Of a DNA stretch of 64,000 nucleotides, positions 36,481 to 48,905 are shown in pieces. A program made the position numbers and the translations under genes. Source of the stretch: Rattus norvegicus (taxonomy: Eukaryota > Chordata > Mammalia > Rodentia > Muridae). Under the pieces are notes generated by a model, which searched no databases, was not told the origin of the DNA, and saw only the letters and a list, made by a program, of their open reading frames with translations. The stretch lies in contig NC_086029.1 in NCBI RefSeq assembly GCF_036323735.1, forward strand, positions 15,615,857-15,679,856. The letters are read 5' to 3'. The first letter of the stretch is position 1, and each line of letters begins with the position of its first letter.

Positions 36481-37948
36481 CCTGAATGTATAGTCTGGTT
36501 GTGGTCTTAAGGGGAGATAAGACAATTAGAATGTTCCTATCTGGCAGTTAGCAAGGGTTCATCATGCTCAGTCAAGCCTTGTTTCTAGTATGCTAAGCCA
36601 AATATCCAACTGCCTTCACATCAGAATTTTAGTTTGAAGCAAGTTTTATTAGCTTAATATTTGCCTGCTTCTTTATTGCATGCATTATTTTTACAAATGA
36701 TATTCTGATCTTCTCAAGTGATTCCAGCCAGAAACCTGAGACTTGGTTTTAGCCATTCTGTCTTTGTCAGCCTACAACAGGTACTCTTGCATAGCTGTCA
36801 CCAGAATACCCAAGAGGACAACTTAAGGGAAATGGATTTGTTCTCAGATTTTCACAAGTGTAAGAATATGGTCAGTTAGCCCTGTGTAACTGGGGAGAAC
36901 ATGATGGACATAGGAGCATCTGTCAGAGGAAGTTCTGTGACTCAGATGGATGGGAATCAGAGAGATGGATTCCCATGGAATTCCCATGTTATTCCCTAGG
37001 AATAACACGAAGGTAAAGTTACTGCATTGAAGGAAGCAACCATGTTTGAAAGTAAAGTCTAATTTGTTGGCAGACAAAGTGATGAATCAGAAAAAGATTT
37101 AACAGAATAAACAACATGCCCAACTCTCACGGAGAGAGGAAAAAGAAGCAACTGTAGTGTAGAGAGAAAGAAAAATGAAGCCAGTTTACTGGGAGACTTT
37201 TACAAAGACAGGTTGCAGAGAGAACAAGCTAGACAGACAAAGACAGAACAAGCCAATCAGAGAACGAGAAGGATCCAGAAGATTAGAACAAACTGCCAAA
37301 GTTAGTATGAAGACAAGCAGAGCAATTCAGAAAATGCCTAGAGAAACCAGATTAGATCAGTTAGTGTAGAGAGGAGTGTGGAGCTGGAACAGCTAAGTTG
37401 AACCAGTCAACAAGAAAGAGCAAGAAAGGGTGAGCTTATTTATCAATAAGTCTCAAAGGCTGAAAACATTCTATGCCTAACTAGATTATCCAGAGGATAG
37501 AAGCTTCCAGGACTAGACAGAGTTAGCAGGTGGAGGTAATAAGCCTCCAGACGACAATTACATCAGATGAATAAAAGTTACTATGACAAATTCCCATACT
37601 ATACTATCACGTTTATAACTATCAAAATACATGATGTGGAAACCTTGAGGTTCCTAAACTTTATAATACTCATGGAAAAAGTCAGACATTTATTTTGCTG
37701 AACTAATTTTTTTTCAAGCTGCTTCAACCTCACTAGCTAAGAGTAAAATGAACAGGACCTGTGATTCTTGATAGAGTTAATGTCTTGCAAAAGCATACTC
37801 CTTATAATCTTCCTACAACTTTGAGGAGATAATTAAAATACTAGTAAGAATTCTCTGTTTAATTTCAATGTTTTGTCATACTTTTCTTTTATCAAATATT
37901 TAGGACTAATTTTTCTCCCTTGGAATATTTGCTGTATATGCCTTTGGT

Positions 37949-37949
<1 letters not shown>
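36481..37949. other. Non-coding DNA with a purine-rich repeat-like part
   Basis: The 37110-37560 part is strongly purine-rich (gagagaggaaaaagaagcaa; gtgtggagctggaacagcta) and resembles rodent LTR or RMER-type repeats, but I cannot name the family. The rest shows nothing recognisable. Confidence 0.35.

Positions 37950-38002
<53 letters not shown>
37950..38002. repeat. (TA)n microsatellite
   Basis: About 26 uninterrupted TA units, self-complementary and so able to extrude as a cruciform in principle. It gives Tyr-Ile repeats in frames of both strands. Confidence 0.95.
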
Positions 38003-38007
<5 letters not shown>

Positions 38008-38224
38008 GAAGCCAGCTCTTGTTTGCTATACACATTATCATGTGCTTCTACAGTGACAATTTTATCAAGTTAAAGTATGTCCTATATCCTAGACTTTTAC
38101 CCAATATCTTCAAATTTTGATATTTCTATGTTTAGTCTTTAATTCCAACAGGCTACACATAAGATAGTATAACCCTTTGTTCTCAATTAACACATGTGAA
38201 TCCCATTTAGCTCCAGTGAAATCA

Positions 38225-38510
38225 GAAATCAGAAAGCCATGTGTGTTTCCCATGTACCTGTAATCCAAGTACTCAAAAGACTGATACAACCACACTATAA
38301 ATTAGAGGCCAACCTTTATTGCAAAGCAAGACCTGGGGTAGTGGTTCTTGGAACAAAGTCTGTCACACTGACTTGGATCCCTAAAACCTACGTCATGGAA
38401 AAAAGACCTGACTCCTTCAAGTTGTCCCTAAACTCTATATATGTTCAAGTGGGACACACATATATGCACATGTATGCACACATGCATACACATACTAAAA
38501 TAAACAAACA
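38225..38510 (+). repeat. B4/B3-like composite SINE, old
   Basis: A B1-like part (catgtacctgtaatccaagt) precedes a B3/B4-like tail (gacctgactccttcaagttg) and CA-rich sequence with ATAAA. Diverged. Confidence 0.45.
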
Positions 38511-38789
38511 GATAGACAGATGTAGGAAGGAAGAAGAGAGAGGGGAGGGACATATCATTGTCATCTTGAATTTTGTCATATTTCTCCCCTTACCCTCAAT
38601 GTGCCAATAGATTTTCTTGCCAAAAATAGCATTAACATTTTGTGTATTTTGCATCTGCTATATAGAGGAAGAGATTTAAGTCCTATTCACCTTCAAACCT
38701 GTGTTCCTTTTCTTACTCTGACAAGGAGTTGTTTTCCTCCAGAGTATTGTGTAGGATACTTGTTTTACCCAACTATTTACAATGCTTCC

Positions 38790-38950
38790 TTTTTTTCTTT
38801 TTAATCAATCTCTGACTATAGTTCAAGCTGGTCTCGAACTCATCATGCAGATGAATATGAGATTTCATTCATCATTCTGGTTTCATGTGGTGCTAGTCAC
38901 CAAAACTAGATCCTTGTATATACTAGCCAAGCACTCTAGAAACTTAACTA
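38790..38950 (-). repeat. B1/B4-like SINE, minus strand
   Basis: The minus-strand signature tcaagctggtctcgaactca lies near 38823, and an ID-like box follows around 38918-38935 (tactagccaagcactctag). Confidence 0.5.
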
Positions 38951-39331
38951 TGTCCCCATTTGGGGATTTTTCTAATGAGAAGGGAAATATAGAAGCATGG
39001 TGTCTATTCAGTGAACACAGTACTTATCTCATTTGCAGAAAATATGTTTTCTTAGATTAAAATAAATACATAGGTACATAAATAGATGTTGACACTTTTA
39101 TCTTTTTCTACTACCACATATCAAAGTATATTTTTATAATAGATTACTCCTGTTGGCTGTCTTTGCTATTTTTTTTCTGGACCAATCAACTTTTTCACAC
39201 AAAAAGTTGATGCTATTTTTGGCAAGAGAATTCTGCACATTGAAGGTCACATGAGAAATGTGACATGGTTCAAAGCGACTATAAGTTCCCCCTCCTTCCT
39301 TCTTTTTCTTTTCTACATTTGTTTGTTTGTT

Positions 39332-39383
<52 letters not shown>

Positions 39384-40534
39384 GCACATGTACCATCAAA
39401 ACATTATAATCTCCTAGGTGGTCATACCAGTATACTCTGACTTCTGCCTTCCTTACCCTCAACTGTTTTCCTCTCTGTTCCATTCTCAATACAGGTTGAA
39501 AGGTCATTGTGCATAAACACCAGGCCAGTCATATTATCCCTCGGTTCACTAATTTTTTACATCAGTCACAGGAAAAGTTAAAGTCACTATGATGCCTTAT
39601 AATCTCATCCACCATCTGACATCTGAAGTCCCTAGCCCTGTCCCTTTGATGCTTAGCCTGTCTCTCTAGACACATTGATCTTAGAAACTTCTTTGCAGAT
39701 TGCTTCTCCTTGGTTAGTCTTTCCCTCCATAAACATCATCCTTATATTTGATCAGCACAATATTCAAAGAGAGGACTTTCCCCACTCCTGATTTTAAAAT
39801 GTGCCCTTACCCTGCTATTCCCTATTCCTATTTTTTCCCATTTGGTGTATCTTCCTTTTCTATGGAAAAAATATTATCACCTAACAGTACTATCATATTA
39901 AAATGAGCAAAGTGAGAAAGTAATGTTAAAGGGACAGCAAATATACCCTCTTTAAAAACCTTCATTATGGTTAAACCATCAACCTTAATTCAGGAGTTAT
40001 TCAAGTAGTCAATGATGCAGACAGCTGATGAAATACTGTTTATATCTGTGTGGAATGTAAACGCTTTGGAGCACAGCAAATAGAAATAAATTAAGACAGC
40101 AATGATAAGGACATACGATTTTGTCTCTAATCACAGATCATAAAATAACTTTCTCCACTTCCTGACATCTATGAATTTGCAGTGTCTATCCTAACACTGA
40201 ATTACAGACTTGCATTTAATTAGATAATAGATTCTGTACATTTACACTTCCTGTAAAATAAAAGACCATCATTTTGACCTTTATAATTGACTTAATCTGC
40301 CAAGATTCTGACCAAAGACTGTAACATTTTGACACTACATTTTGCAAAAAGCTTTTATATATTGAAGCTTGATCAAATTGGATAATATATGTGCAGGGAC
40401 TGGAAATATGTACTTTGCTTAATATACTCAAATTAACATAATTGGCCTAGAACCAAAAAATGGCTGAAAGAGTTACATATTTTAAAATATACAGATATTA
40501 AAAAGACCACTCTTTCACATAAGATGCAAACCAC
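38951..40534. other. Non-coding DNA, nothing recognised beyond microsatellites
   Basis: Apart from the GTTT/GT repeat at 39321-39386 I see no gene or repeat family. Confidence 0.45.
39321..39386. repeat. (GTTT)3 and (GT)n microsatellite
   Basis: Three GTTT units, then about 22 GT units with GAGT and GC interruptions. Confidence 0.9.
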
Positions 40535-40550
40535 ATATGTGTGTATTTTT

Positions 40551-40873
40551 TTTTATTATTATTAACTTGAGTATTTCTTATATACATTTCGAGTGTTATT
40601 CCCTTTCCCAGTTTCCGGGCAAACATCCCCCTCCCCCCTCCCCTTTCTTATCGGTGTTCCCCTCCCCACCCTCCCCCCATTGTCCCCCTCCCCCCAACAG
40701 TCTAGTTCACTGGGAGTTCAGTCTTAGCAGGACCCAGGGCTTCCCCTTCCACTGGTGCTCTTACTAGGATATTCATTGCTACCTATGAGGTCAGAGTCCA
40801 GGGTCAGTCCATGTATAGTCTTTAGGTAGTGGCTTAGTCTCTGGAAGCTCTGGTTGCTTGGCATTGTTGTACA
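40551..40873 (-). mobile_element. L1 3' UTR part of the chimera
   Basis: Closely similar to the minus-strand 3' UTR at 49410-49733, including the C-rich complement of the polypurine tract. It stops abruptly after ggcattgttgtaca, where non-L1 sequence begins. Confidence 0.9.
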
Positions 40874-41412
40874 CAACTACCAGCCCTTGTAGCTCAAGTG
40901 GAGGCCCTGGGAGTCCCACCAAGGCCTCACCCACACCAGAGCCTAGCACACCTCTCCATAAACGCTGACGCACCGTCAGCCAGAGAAGGACATGGCATCA
41001 GTCAGAGAGCAAGGCCACAGTCCTTCAACACCGTCCTGCCCCAGCAAGAAGCCTAAGACCCATCTCATTTCGACTTCGAGGACTGTCTGTTCAGTGCAGG
41101 TGACTGTCATGGCTGCCTCCAACCTCAGCCATCCAACCAGGAAGACCTGAGGAGACAGCCCTCTCACCTCAGAGCTGTTGTCACCGAGGGCTGACGGTGC
41201 GCTGGACAGGACTCTGGGCGCCAGGCTTTCCGACTTTGTGAGAGTCTTGGCCTATGAATATTTTGTGGGCGTGAGGTCCTGCTTTTCAGAGTGGCCTGGA
41301 CCCTACACCCGGTTATCAAAGCTGGGGCTACACCCTGTGGGCAGGGAGGGCACTTTGTTATAGTTCAAGGGCGCTGAAAATTTAGCAATAAATGTCAGAA
41401 CCTAGAAAAAAA
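40874..41412 (+). pseudogene. Processed 3' end of an unidentified cellular transcript
   Basis: This 530-bp segment is GC-richer than its surroundings and has several CpGs. It ends with a canonical polyadenylation signal 12 bases before an A-run, as retrocopied mRNAs do. It is probably a 3' part (coding end and/or 3' UTR) of a host mRNA, but I could not identify the parent gene. A 61-codon plus-strand frame at 41178-41363 and a 63-codon minus frame at 40976-41167 have no recognised motif. It could instead be a non-coding RNA copy. Confidence 0.65.
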
Positions 41413-41428
41413 ATATGTGTGTATTTTT

Positions 41429-41659
41429 ATGATTCAATCAGGAATTACATGAACAATGTCAAGAAATAAGAGGAATCACTGGAACACAAAATATGAATGA
41501 TAAGGAAATGTATAACAATAATGTTGCCATTAGTACCAAAATAAGCAAATAATGTAAACAAAGAGATAGAAAACAGCTAATTAAGAAGCTCTACTATAGC
41601 ATATATATACTATACATATAATATATATATATATATATGGTATATGTATGTATAACCCC
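41429..41659. repeat. AT-rich DNA with (TA)n microsatellite
   Basis: The 41599-41652 part consists of interrupted TA/TATA units. The remainder is unremarkable AT-rich sequence. Confidence 0.7.
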
Positions 41660-43015
41660 CCTAGCTAGATGTCTCTCACTAGTAAATGAAATCTCCAGTG
41701 CCAGAAGTGGATCATGTCTAACTGAGCTATTGGCCAAATGAAATTGGTTGAACATAGAAGAATCAAGTTGGTGTCTATCTAGAGCTTCCACCTCTACGGA
41801 CTAGTGTTTATAGTACTAGGAAACACACCTAACACTACCAGAGAAGGACAGTAATGCCAACAAAGCTATAGACCCTGCACTCTACAATGATAACCTGCCT
41901 ACATAATACACAGATGCAATAAGGGTGCTTAAGCTGTAAGCATGACCAATCATTATCTGATTGAATTTCGGGCCTTACTCCATGAGATGAATCCATGCCT
42001 GGCACTGCTTTTATGGTCAAGAACTAGGACTAAACAGGTCATGTACCTCGAGGAAAACAAAACACTATTGTTTTGTTAAAGAAGTGAAGCAACATTTACT
42101 GACTCATAACAACATTCAGCTACACCCATATATAAGTGTTTTGGGCAGCCATCATCAAAGGAGCATTTACCTGCAATAAAAAGGAACAAATACAGAGATT
42201 CACAAGTGGAAATGTGCTTACAGTGAGAGACTGTGAATACTAAGTCCTAAATGGGATGTCTCTATGCAACTTTTCCCCCTCTGGGCTCAGAGAACCTTGT
42301 AAAAGAGGAATCAGTACCAGAGGAGTTGGGAGACATCAAGGAAAAAAGTGGTGTCCAGACACAACAGAACTGATGTACCTGCAAGCTCACAGAGACTGTG
42401 GCAGCATGCACAGGGCCTGAACAGGTCCAACCCAGATGTGGTCACAGACAAAGTGGACATGAACTCCATTCCTAACCAAGAAGCTATCTTCAGTTGACAG
42501 CGTCTCATGAAGGAATGATTGCTTTTCTTCAAAGGAGTAACACCGGGTTCTAGAAGCTCCATACCCAGCAGCAGATAGCAAACTCAAATCAAACTCATCG
42601 ATACTTTTGGAGGAGGTTTTGACTGACAATACTTTGCCTGGGCATTTGGTTTATTTTGTTTTTGTTTATACATTATAAGTTCTGATCTTTCTGTTGTTAT
42701 GAGTCTTCTGCCTATACATAGATCACTGAGTATTGTATGTGTGCATGTGTATATATGTATCTTTGTGGTTTTGTTTTGTGTTTTTGTTGCTATTGTTTGT
42801 CTGTTTGTTTTCCCACTCTGTTGATTTTGTTTTATTCTAGATTCTTTGGGCTTCTTTTAAATTTATCTATTTGTTTTCTAAAGAGAGAAAGAAAATATGA
42901 AGTAAGATGGATGGAGAGGTGGGGAGGGTCTTGGAGGAGATGGGAGAAGGAAAACCATGATCAATATATATTTTATGAAAAAATCTATTTCCAATTTAAA
43001 AAAAAGATAAAAGAA
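41660..43015 (+). mobile_element. Lx-type L1 3' UTR, old
   Basis: The plus strand follows the 3' UTR of the ancient rodent Lx L1 group: gtctctcactagtaaatgaa near 41671, then gggagacatcaaggaaaaaa and cagagactgtggcagcatgc near 42390. A T/G-rich part follows, then agagagaaagaaaatatgaa and an end at about 42955-43010 (aaaccatgatcaatatat, A-rich tail). No ORF2 is present upstream, so it is 5'-truncated. Confidence 0.65.
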
Positions 43016-43096
43016 AGCAAAGGCCAGACTTGAGCTTCAAGTTGATCTCTAGTTACTGCTCAGCCCCTACCCAATGCAGTGTACTCAATACCTGAA

Positions 43097-43238
43097 AAGA
43101 AGGAAGGAAGGAAGGAAGGAAGGAAGGAAGGAAGGAAGGAAGGAAGGAGAAGAGAGGAGGGGAGGGAGGGAGGGAGAGAGGGAGGGAATGAAAGAAGGAA
43201 GGAAACAATCAAGCAAACAAGCAAGCAAGCAAGCAAGT
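43097..43238. repeat. (GGAA)n, GGGA and (AAGC)n purine microsatellites
   Basis: About 13 GGAA units, a GGGA/GAGA part, then AAGC units. An 80% or more purine strand gives Lys-Glu-Gly repeat peptides that are not genes. Confidence 0.93.
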
Positions 43239-44564
43239 AAAGTTGGTAGAAAATTTAAAGTATCTCAGAGAGTCTCTAAGTAAGAAAACAGAAGACAAAA
43301 TTCACACACCAATACAACCCTAAAACATACAGTGTTAAGATAATCTCTGTATTAAACTTTTAATGAAAATATGGTTTAAATGGTAAGAATTTGTCATGTG
43401 ACTAAATCTACTCTCCAAAGCAGGGTACAGATATGCAAAGCTATGGTAGTAATAGATACATTTTAGAAAAAAAATGCATGTATTTTCTGCCAGTTATATT
43501 GATTGGGCAGTGGTTGTTACTATGTGAGCACATAGAAATACAAACTGTCTAGAATTGAGAAGTTCACATATGTTTAATTCCCCTTTGTCTCCACATCACT
43601 TCTAATGCCCTGTTCATTGTTTGAAGAATTTTGCTTCTTTCCCATTGTGTGTGTATTCCAGGTCTCTGTTTTATCTCATTGTCTAGCCATTTTGCTGGTG
43701 ACATCACATGTGATCACCTTCCTGACAACTGATCTCGCAGGCCCTGGCCCTTGTCAGCTTTGATTACCTCTCTTCCTCCCACAAAGTCAAACTGTGTGCT
43801 GTTTCTTAACAACAGTACATTAAGAAATCTCCATTTTTACCTTCCAATCACTGACCACCATGTGGTTTTCTCCCATTTTCCTTGTAACTGCACTCTTAAT
43901 CATCCTCTATGTGATTAACCGATCACGGTATCTTGACTGTATCCTTCTCTACTATCCTCTTATACCTGACCTAGAACACAAGTTTCCATCATTACAATCA
44001 CTCCACACAAATACACTCAATTCTTGCCTTTTCTCTATGTCCTACCTGCCTGACCTAATGGCCTCATGTCCAATGCAACCACATTGCTTTTTTTTCTTAT
44101 AATTTCAGTGTAACACATGAATTACTGACGCAAAAATAATTACTGATGGATAGCTGCAATTCCATTGTATACTTATGAATTTTAACCCAAATTGAACTCT
44201 TAACATGACTCTCATGTTTTCAAATGTGATTAGAATCTTTTGCCCACTTTCTACCTCCTATTTCATATCATTCTCAATGCCTTCCAATGAAGAATGTGTC
44301 CTGTCACTTTAACAAATGTTTTTACCTAGTATTAATTGAAAAAATCAGGCAACAACATTTTTTTCACTCTCTGACTTCCAACTATGCATAGAGCACATAA
44401 GAAAGTATTTCTTTACCTTGTAACTTTCCTAGGAGACTGAAACATCATATGACCCTCTAAGGGTAAATCAGGTTAAGCTATAGCCTTCAATTAATCTGAT
44501 CTGTGTGTTCTACTTACCAGCCTTATGCATTTCTCCTACTAAATAAACATTTCCAGTTGCCTTA
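43239..44564. other. Unique-looking non-coding DNA
   Basis: No recognised gene or repeat. A 12-bp perfect palindrome (ATCACATGTGAT, 43703-43714) with an E-box core is noted. The plus frame 43860-44102 (80 codons) has no known motif. Confidence 0.4.
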
Positions 44565-44895
44565 ATCAGTGTTCTAGTCTACTGCTATGAAGATATACCA
44601 CAGCAACTTTTATAAAAGTATTTACCTGGGGCTTGTTGATAGTTTCATTGTAGGAGGGTGCATGGATTCACACAGGCAGACATGGTACAGAAGTAGATGA
44701 GAGTTCTACATTTGGATCCACAGGTGACAGGAAGAGAGACACACTGGGCCTATTTGGGGCTTTTGAAACCTCAAAGCCCACACCGACTCCAACAAGACCA
44801 CACCTCCTAATCTTTCCCAAGTAGTGCCACTCCCTAATGATGAAACATATCAAATATAGGAGCCCACAGAGTCATTCTCAGTCAAACAACCACAG
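44565..44895 (-). mobile_element. URR1-like rodent repeat, minus strand
   Basis: The minus strand carries the same blocks as the repeat at 3325-4197, for example ggaggtgtggtcttgttgga and the gtgggctttgagg-type segment (plus-strand complement at 44770-44815). Diverged. Family name as uncertain as for the first copy. Confidence 0.5.
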
Positions 44896-46736
44896 CAGTC
44901 ATTCTACAAATATGTCTTGTAGCATGCATATTAATGAAAAAAATATTGATTCCACATCCTCCTTCAATTTCCATTTTAATCTTTAATGAGTTTCACTAAA
45001 GTCGGGAGCTCATATATTTTCATATTCATTGTGGTAGTCCCAGTACTGAAAAAAGCCTGACAAAATATACCTATCATTATGTGGTGAAACTAGTCATTAT
45101 ATATGTGGTGAATATTGCCATGCAAAATGTATGAAATATATCAATTGTTATCACATAATGGCTAACTGAAGAAAGTTATTGATTCCTATATGCCAGTATC
45201 TGCAGTCACAAAGCATAGGAAGATTCTATTGGCTGTTTAAAGTAGACCAATTTCTACCTCATGAAAAGTCAAGCTGAAGTCATGTCAGTTGGGCCAAATT
45301 GTGGCAAGGGAACAGAAAACAGGTTTGTTGTCAATCTGGGACCTGTTGAATGGATGGTAAAGTTTATGCTAGGAGTAATCCTTCATGATAACAAACACTC
45401 CAAAACATGGGTTGTCATCACGATTGTGCAGGTAACAAGTTTAACCAAAGAAAGAAAAGATTGCCTAAAATTTCATGAACCATAAAAGATGAGTTTCAGA
45501 TTAGAGACTGTCTGACCAACTCCAAAGTACATATTCTTTCTAAGCACATATTCTTTCTATGATACTATACAATCTTATCTGTTTTCTCCTTTTTCAAAAG
45601 AAATTAAAGGTGTTGCTACTGCTTCTTAAACTTGGTAATGGCACTACTTTCTTACACAGACCATGTTAGGAGACAGAAATGTGTTTCTAGTTTTAAACTT
45701 CTACAAACAAAGTCCTTCAGATTCCTCCTCTGTGTTAACTGCTTTTTTTGGTCACAACTGTAAGGAAACAAAAATGAGAAAAGGAAAAGGTAGGACTATG
45801 GCTCAGTGTTCGGAAGACTGTTGATACAAGTTTTGACTCACAATCCTAGCAAAAACCTGAACTGGACAGGTCTTCGTGGCATTGGAGAATGCTTATCCTA
45901 GATCTTTATTCCATCTCCCATAAGTATACGGTGTGTTTCTATGGAGTTTGAATCTTCAAGCAGGGTTCTTCCTTTCACATTTTGTTTTGCTCAGCACTTT
46001 GGGTCTACGCATTCATGTTTTATTGCCATTTTTATTTAGTGCAGGGTTTGATTAATGACTGCATACACGCTAAACAGTGTCACTTTGAAATTTATATTTG
46101 CTCAAATTCATGTCTAATCTGCAAACATATGCTTTGGGTGCCTCAGCTTCAGAAAAACACAACAAGGTAATATCTAAAGAAGCCTGCAGGAAACCTATTT
46201 GTTATGCCCAACTGAACCTGCAAAGATTACAGAGGATAGGAAAGAAGGGAGAGACCTGCAAGGTAAGCTATCACAGTGAGTCATACTGTGGTCAGTAATG
46301 GGAAATGTGACTTAGAAATCAGGTCCAGAATTGTTCTAATACTTCCATTCAAACAGTTCAGTCTAATACAAATTAGAAGCACATAGCTAAGTAATAATGC
46401 ACAAATGGCATAGGGTCATATGATACAATGAGCCAATCAAATCAGCAACAAAATCCATTGGTTAAAAAAATAAGATTGATGTCATGCTCCTTGAGTCTTC
46501 CCCCACAAAAGCCAAAGTTACTTCAATGATAGTGTAAGTTTCAGAGAGCATCAATGAGGACACTACTAAGGACTTCTGTCCTGTCCATCTTCAGATCTTT
46601 ACAGTGAAGCCCAGTGCCCCACTCTCAACCACACACAAGTTTTGTAACTGGGCAATCTGCAAAATGTGTGTTAGAAAGAAAGTACCACAAAAAATCTGAT
46701 AGGGAAAAAATGCAATCGGGAAATCAGTACTGTATA
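44896..46736. other. Non-coding DNA, nothing firmly recognised
   Basis: A possible B2/B3-like remnant lies near 45790-45960 (actatggctcagtgttcgga). Otherwise AT-rich sequence without identifiable features. Confidence 0.4.
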
Positions 46737-46764
46737 GTGTGTGTGTGTGTGTGTGTGTGTGTGT
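46737..46764. repeat. (GT)n microsatellite
   Basis: About 13 GT units followed by degenerate TTGTGTT units to about 46782. Confidence 0.9.
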
Positions 46765-46782
46765 TGTGTTTGTGTTGTGTTA

Positions 46783-47759
46783 TTTATATATGTATGAGTG
46801 TATATACCTATGTATTCTCATTCTCAGGGTTTTCCCATGACTTTGATTATGTTTGCATAGTCATCTCCAAAAGGACAGCCCAGTAGCAATATAACACTCT
46901 GACTCTTATCACACATGCCTGGCACTAACAGCAGCCTTCGACTCAGCTTCTCAATACTGATATACTGACTTTAGAGGGCCACACCAGTTCATATCTCAAT
47001 GCCTAACCTCAAAGCAGCCAGCCTTCATGCACAAAGATACCCCTCCAATGAGTTAGCTGAAGAATAACATCCAAGAGAAATGCTGATCCTGAAGACTGAA
47101 GAAATTAGATCCACACTACTGAGGTATTTGAACAATGGGTGCTTACCCACTCTAAGTTAGCAAGTGCATAAGTGAACATAGTTGACCAAAGGATTTTGTC
47201 TGCAACATGTTTCTTAGAACAGGTAGAGCAGACACTTTTAGATGTTTTGGGGGTACTGGGGCTGATACATATTTTCTTCCTAGTTTATTTGTTTGAAAAT
47301 TTATTGAGTTATAATTCAATAAAAACCTATACATCATTCTTATATACAACTCAATTAAGTTGGAGGTATAATTCCATGAAGCCATAAACTAACCCAACAC
47401 GCCTCTTCCTATGCTCTCCTGAAATCAAGTCTATGGGTGCCTCACATCCAATCCTCCTATACTGGCAATGCCTCTCAGTCTTAAAGTTATGATAACGTGG
47501 AGACTACTTTGCCCAGTCATATAGTTCTTCATTTTATCTATCACACTAGAAGCCTAATGATGCACACATGTAAGAAACCACTCCCACACCTCAGTAAATT
47601 GTTTCCACCTCAGTGCTAAAGCCAGACCAGGATCCATTCTCCCTTGGTACCATGATCTATGCTAATCAGCAATGCCTCATAGAGCACCAGCAAGGATAGC
47701 AATAATTAGTCTAATTAACTAGCCCATAATTCTCTTCTAAGGTAATTTTTTAAGAATTT
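46783..47759. other. Non-coding DNA, nothing recognised
   Basis: Opposed frames 47152-47385 (minus) and 47172-47387 (plus) overlap almost completely and neither shows a motif, so both are probably chance. Confidence 0.45.
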
Positions 47760-47944
47760 CATGCAAAATATTTTGATCATATTCCATCTCCCTCCTTCAG
47801 TTACTCCACCCACTTATGTGCCTTTTTTCTTTAAACAGTTGACTCTACTTGTGATACCTATATACGGTTAGGTGGGGATTCATCACTAAAGCATGCTCAA
47901 TCTGCCAGAGACCACATCCTTAGAAAAACAGTATCATTGCTTGA

Positions 47945-48667
47945 TGTTGTTGTTCTTCCTATGGGATTGCAAATCCATTCAGCTACCTCAGTCCTTTCTC
48001 TAACTAGTCCATTAGGGACCCCATTGTCAGTTCAATGGTTGGCTGTTAGCATCCGCCTCTGTATTTGTCAGACTCTGGCCGAGCCTCTCAGGAGACAGCT
48101 ATATTAGGCTCCTATCCACATGTACTTTTTGGCATCCCCAATAGTGACTGGGTTGGATGACTATAGGTGGGATGGATCCCCATGTGTGCCAGTGTCTAGA
48201 TGGCCTTTCCTCTGTCTTTATTCTACAATTTGTCTCCATATTTCCTCCTGTGAGTATTTTATTTCCCCTTCTAAGATGGACTGAAGCATCCATACTTTGG
48301 TCTTCCTTCTTCTTGAGCTTCATGAGGTCTGTGGATTGTATCTTGGGTATTCCGAGCTAACAGATCCTCTAGAGCTCCCAAGGACAAAATCATCAACCAA
48401 AGAGTACACATGACCTATGGCTCCATCTGTATATGTAGCAGAGGATGGTCTTGTTGGGCATCAATGGGAGGAGAGGCCCTTGGTCCTGTGAAGGCTCAAT
48501 GCCTGAGTGTAGAAGAATGCCAGGGCAGGGAAGTAGGAAGGAGTAGGTGGGTGGGTAGGGGAACATCCTCATGGAGGCAGGGGCTGGGAGATAGGATAGG
48601 GGTTTCCATAGGGAAAACCTGGAAGGGAGATAATATTTGAAATAGATAAAGAAAATTTCCAACAAAA
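47945..48667. mobile_element. Older L1 3' UTR with 5' inversion (twin-primed)
   Basis: 47945-48357 is minus-strand L1 3' UTR running from the gatgttgttgttcttcctat segment to the segment just after ORF2 (cttgggtattccgagc). 48369-48667 is plus-strand L1 3' UTR starting at agagctcccaaggac and ending in an A-rich tail. In an intact L1 these two pieces are neighbours in one orientation (compare 31006-31605). The head piece is inverted with little loss at the break, the usual signature of twin priming. Upstream sequence at about 47760-47940 looks like another old L1 piece. No clear TSD. Confidence 0.75.
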
Positions 48668-48779
48668 AATGAAAAAAACTATTTCTACAAGTAACTATAA
48701 ATTATAAATTGCAAATAGTGCCTCAGAAAAATTGAAGAAAAAATACAAAATGATGGAAAGCCTTTTTGTGTTTATATAT

Positions 48780-48905
48780 TGGTAGGAGTGATATTATGAA
48801 AATGAACATCCTTCCAGAAGCAATCTGCAGTGCCCAACAAAATTCCCACATACTTATGAACAGAAATTGAAAAATAAGCTTAAATTTCTGATGGAAACAG
48901 ATGCA
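48780..48905 (+). mobile_element. Old L1 ORF2 fragment
   Basis: It matches the part of ORF2 seen at 15555-15680 in the young L1 (gatattatgaaaatgaacat, then cagaagcaatctgcagtgc). Short and diverged. Confidence 0.5.

Larger units (their letters stand above)
40551..41412. mobile_element. Chimeric retro-insertion: inverted L1 3' end joined to a processed transcript
   Basis: A single TSD (ATATGTGTGTATTTTT, exact at 40535-40550 and 41413-41428) encloses two pieces in opposite orientation. Left: minus-strand L1 3' UTR starting with a T-run. Right: plus-strand non-L1 sequence ending in AATAAA (41387-41392) and an A-run (41405-41412). The junction is near 40873. Both A-tails face outward. This is the geometry expected if the two free DNA ends at one break primed on two different polyadenylated RNAs. 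Confidence 0.85.
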
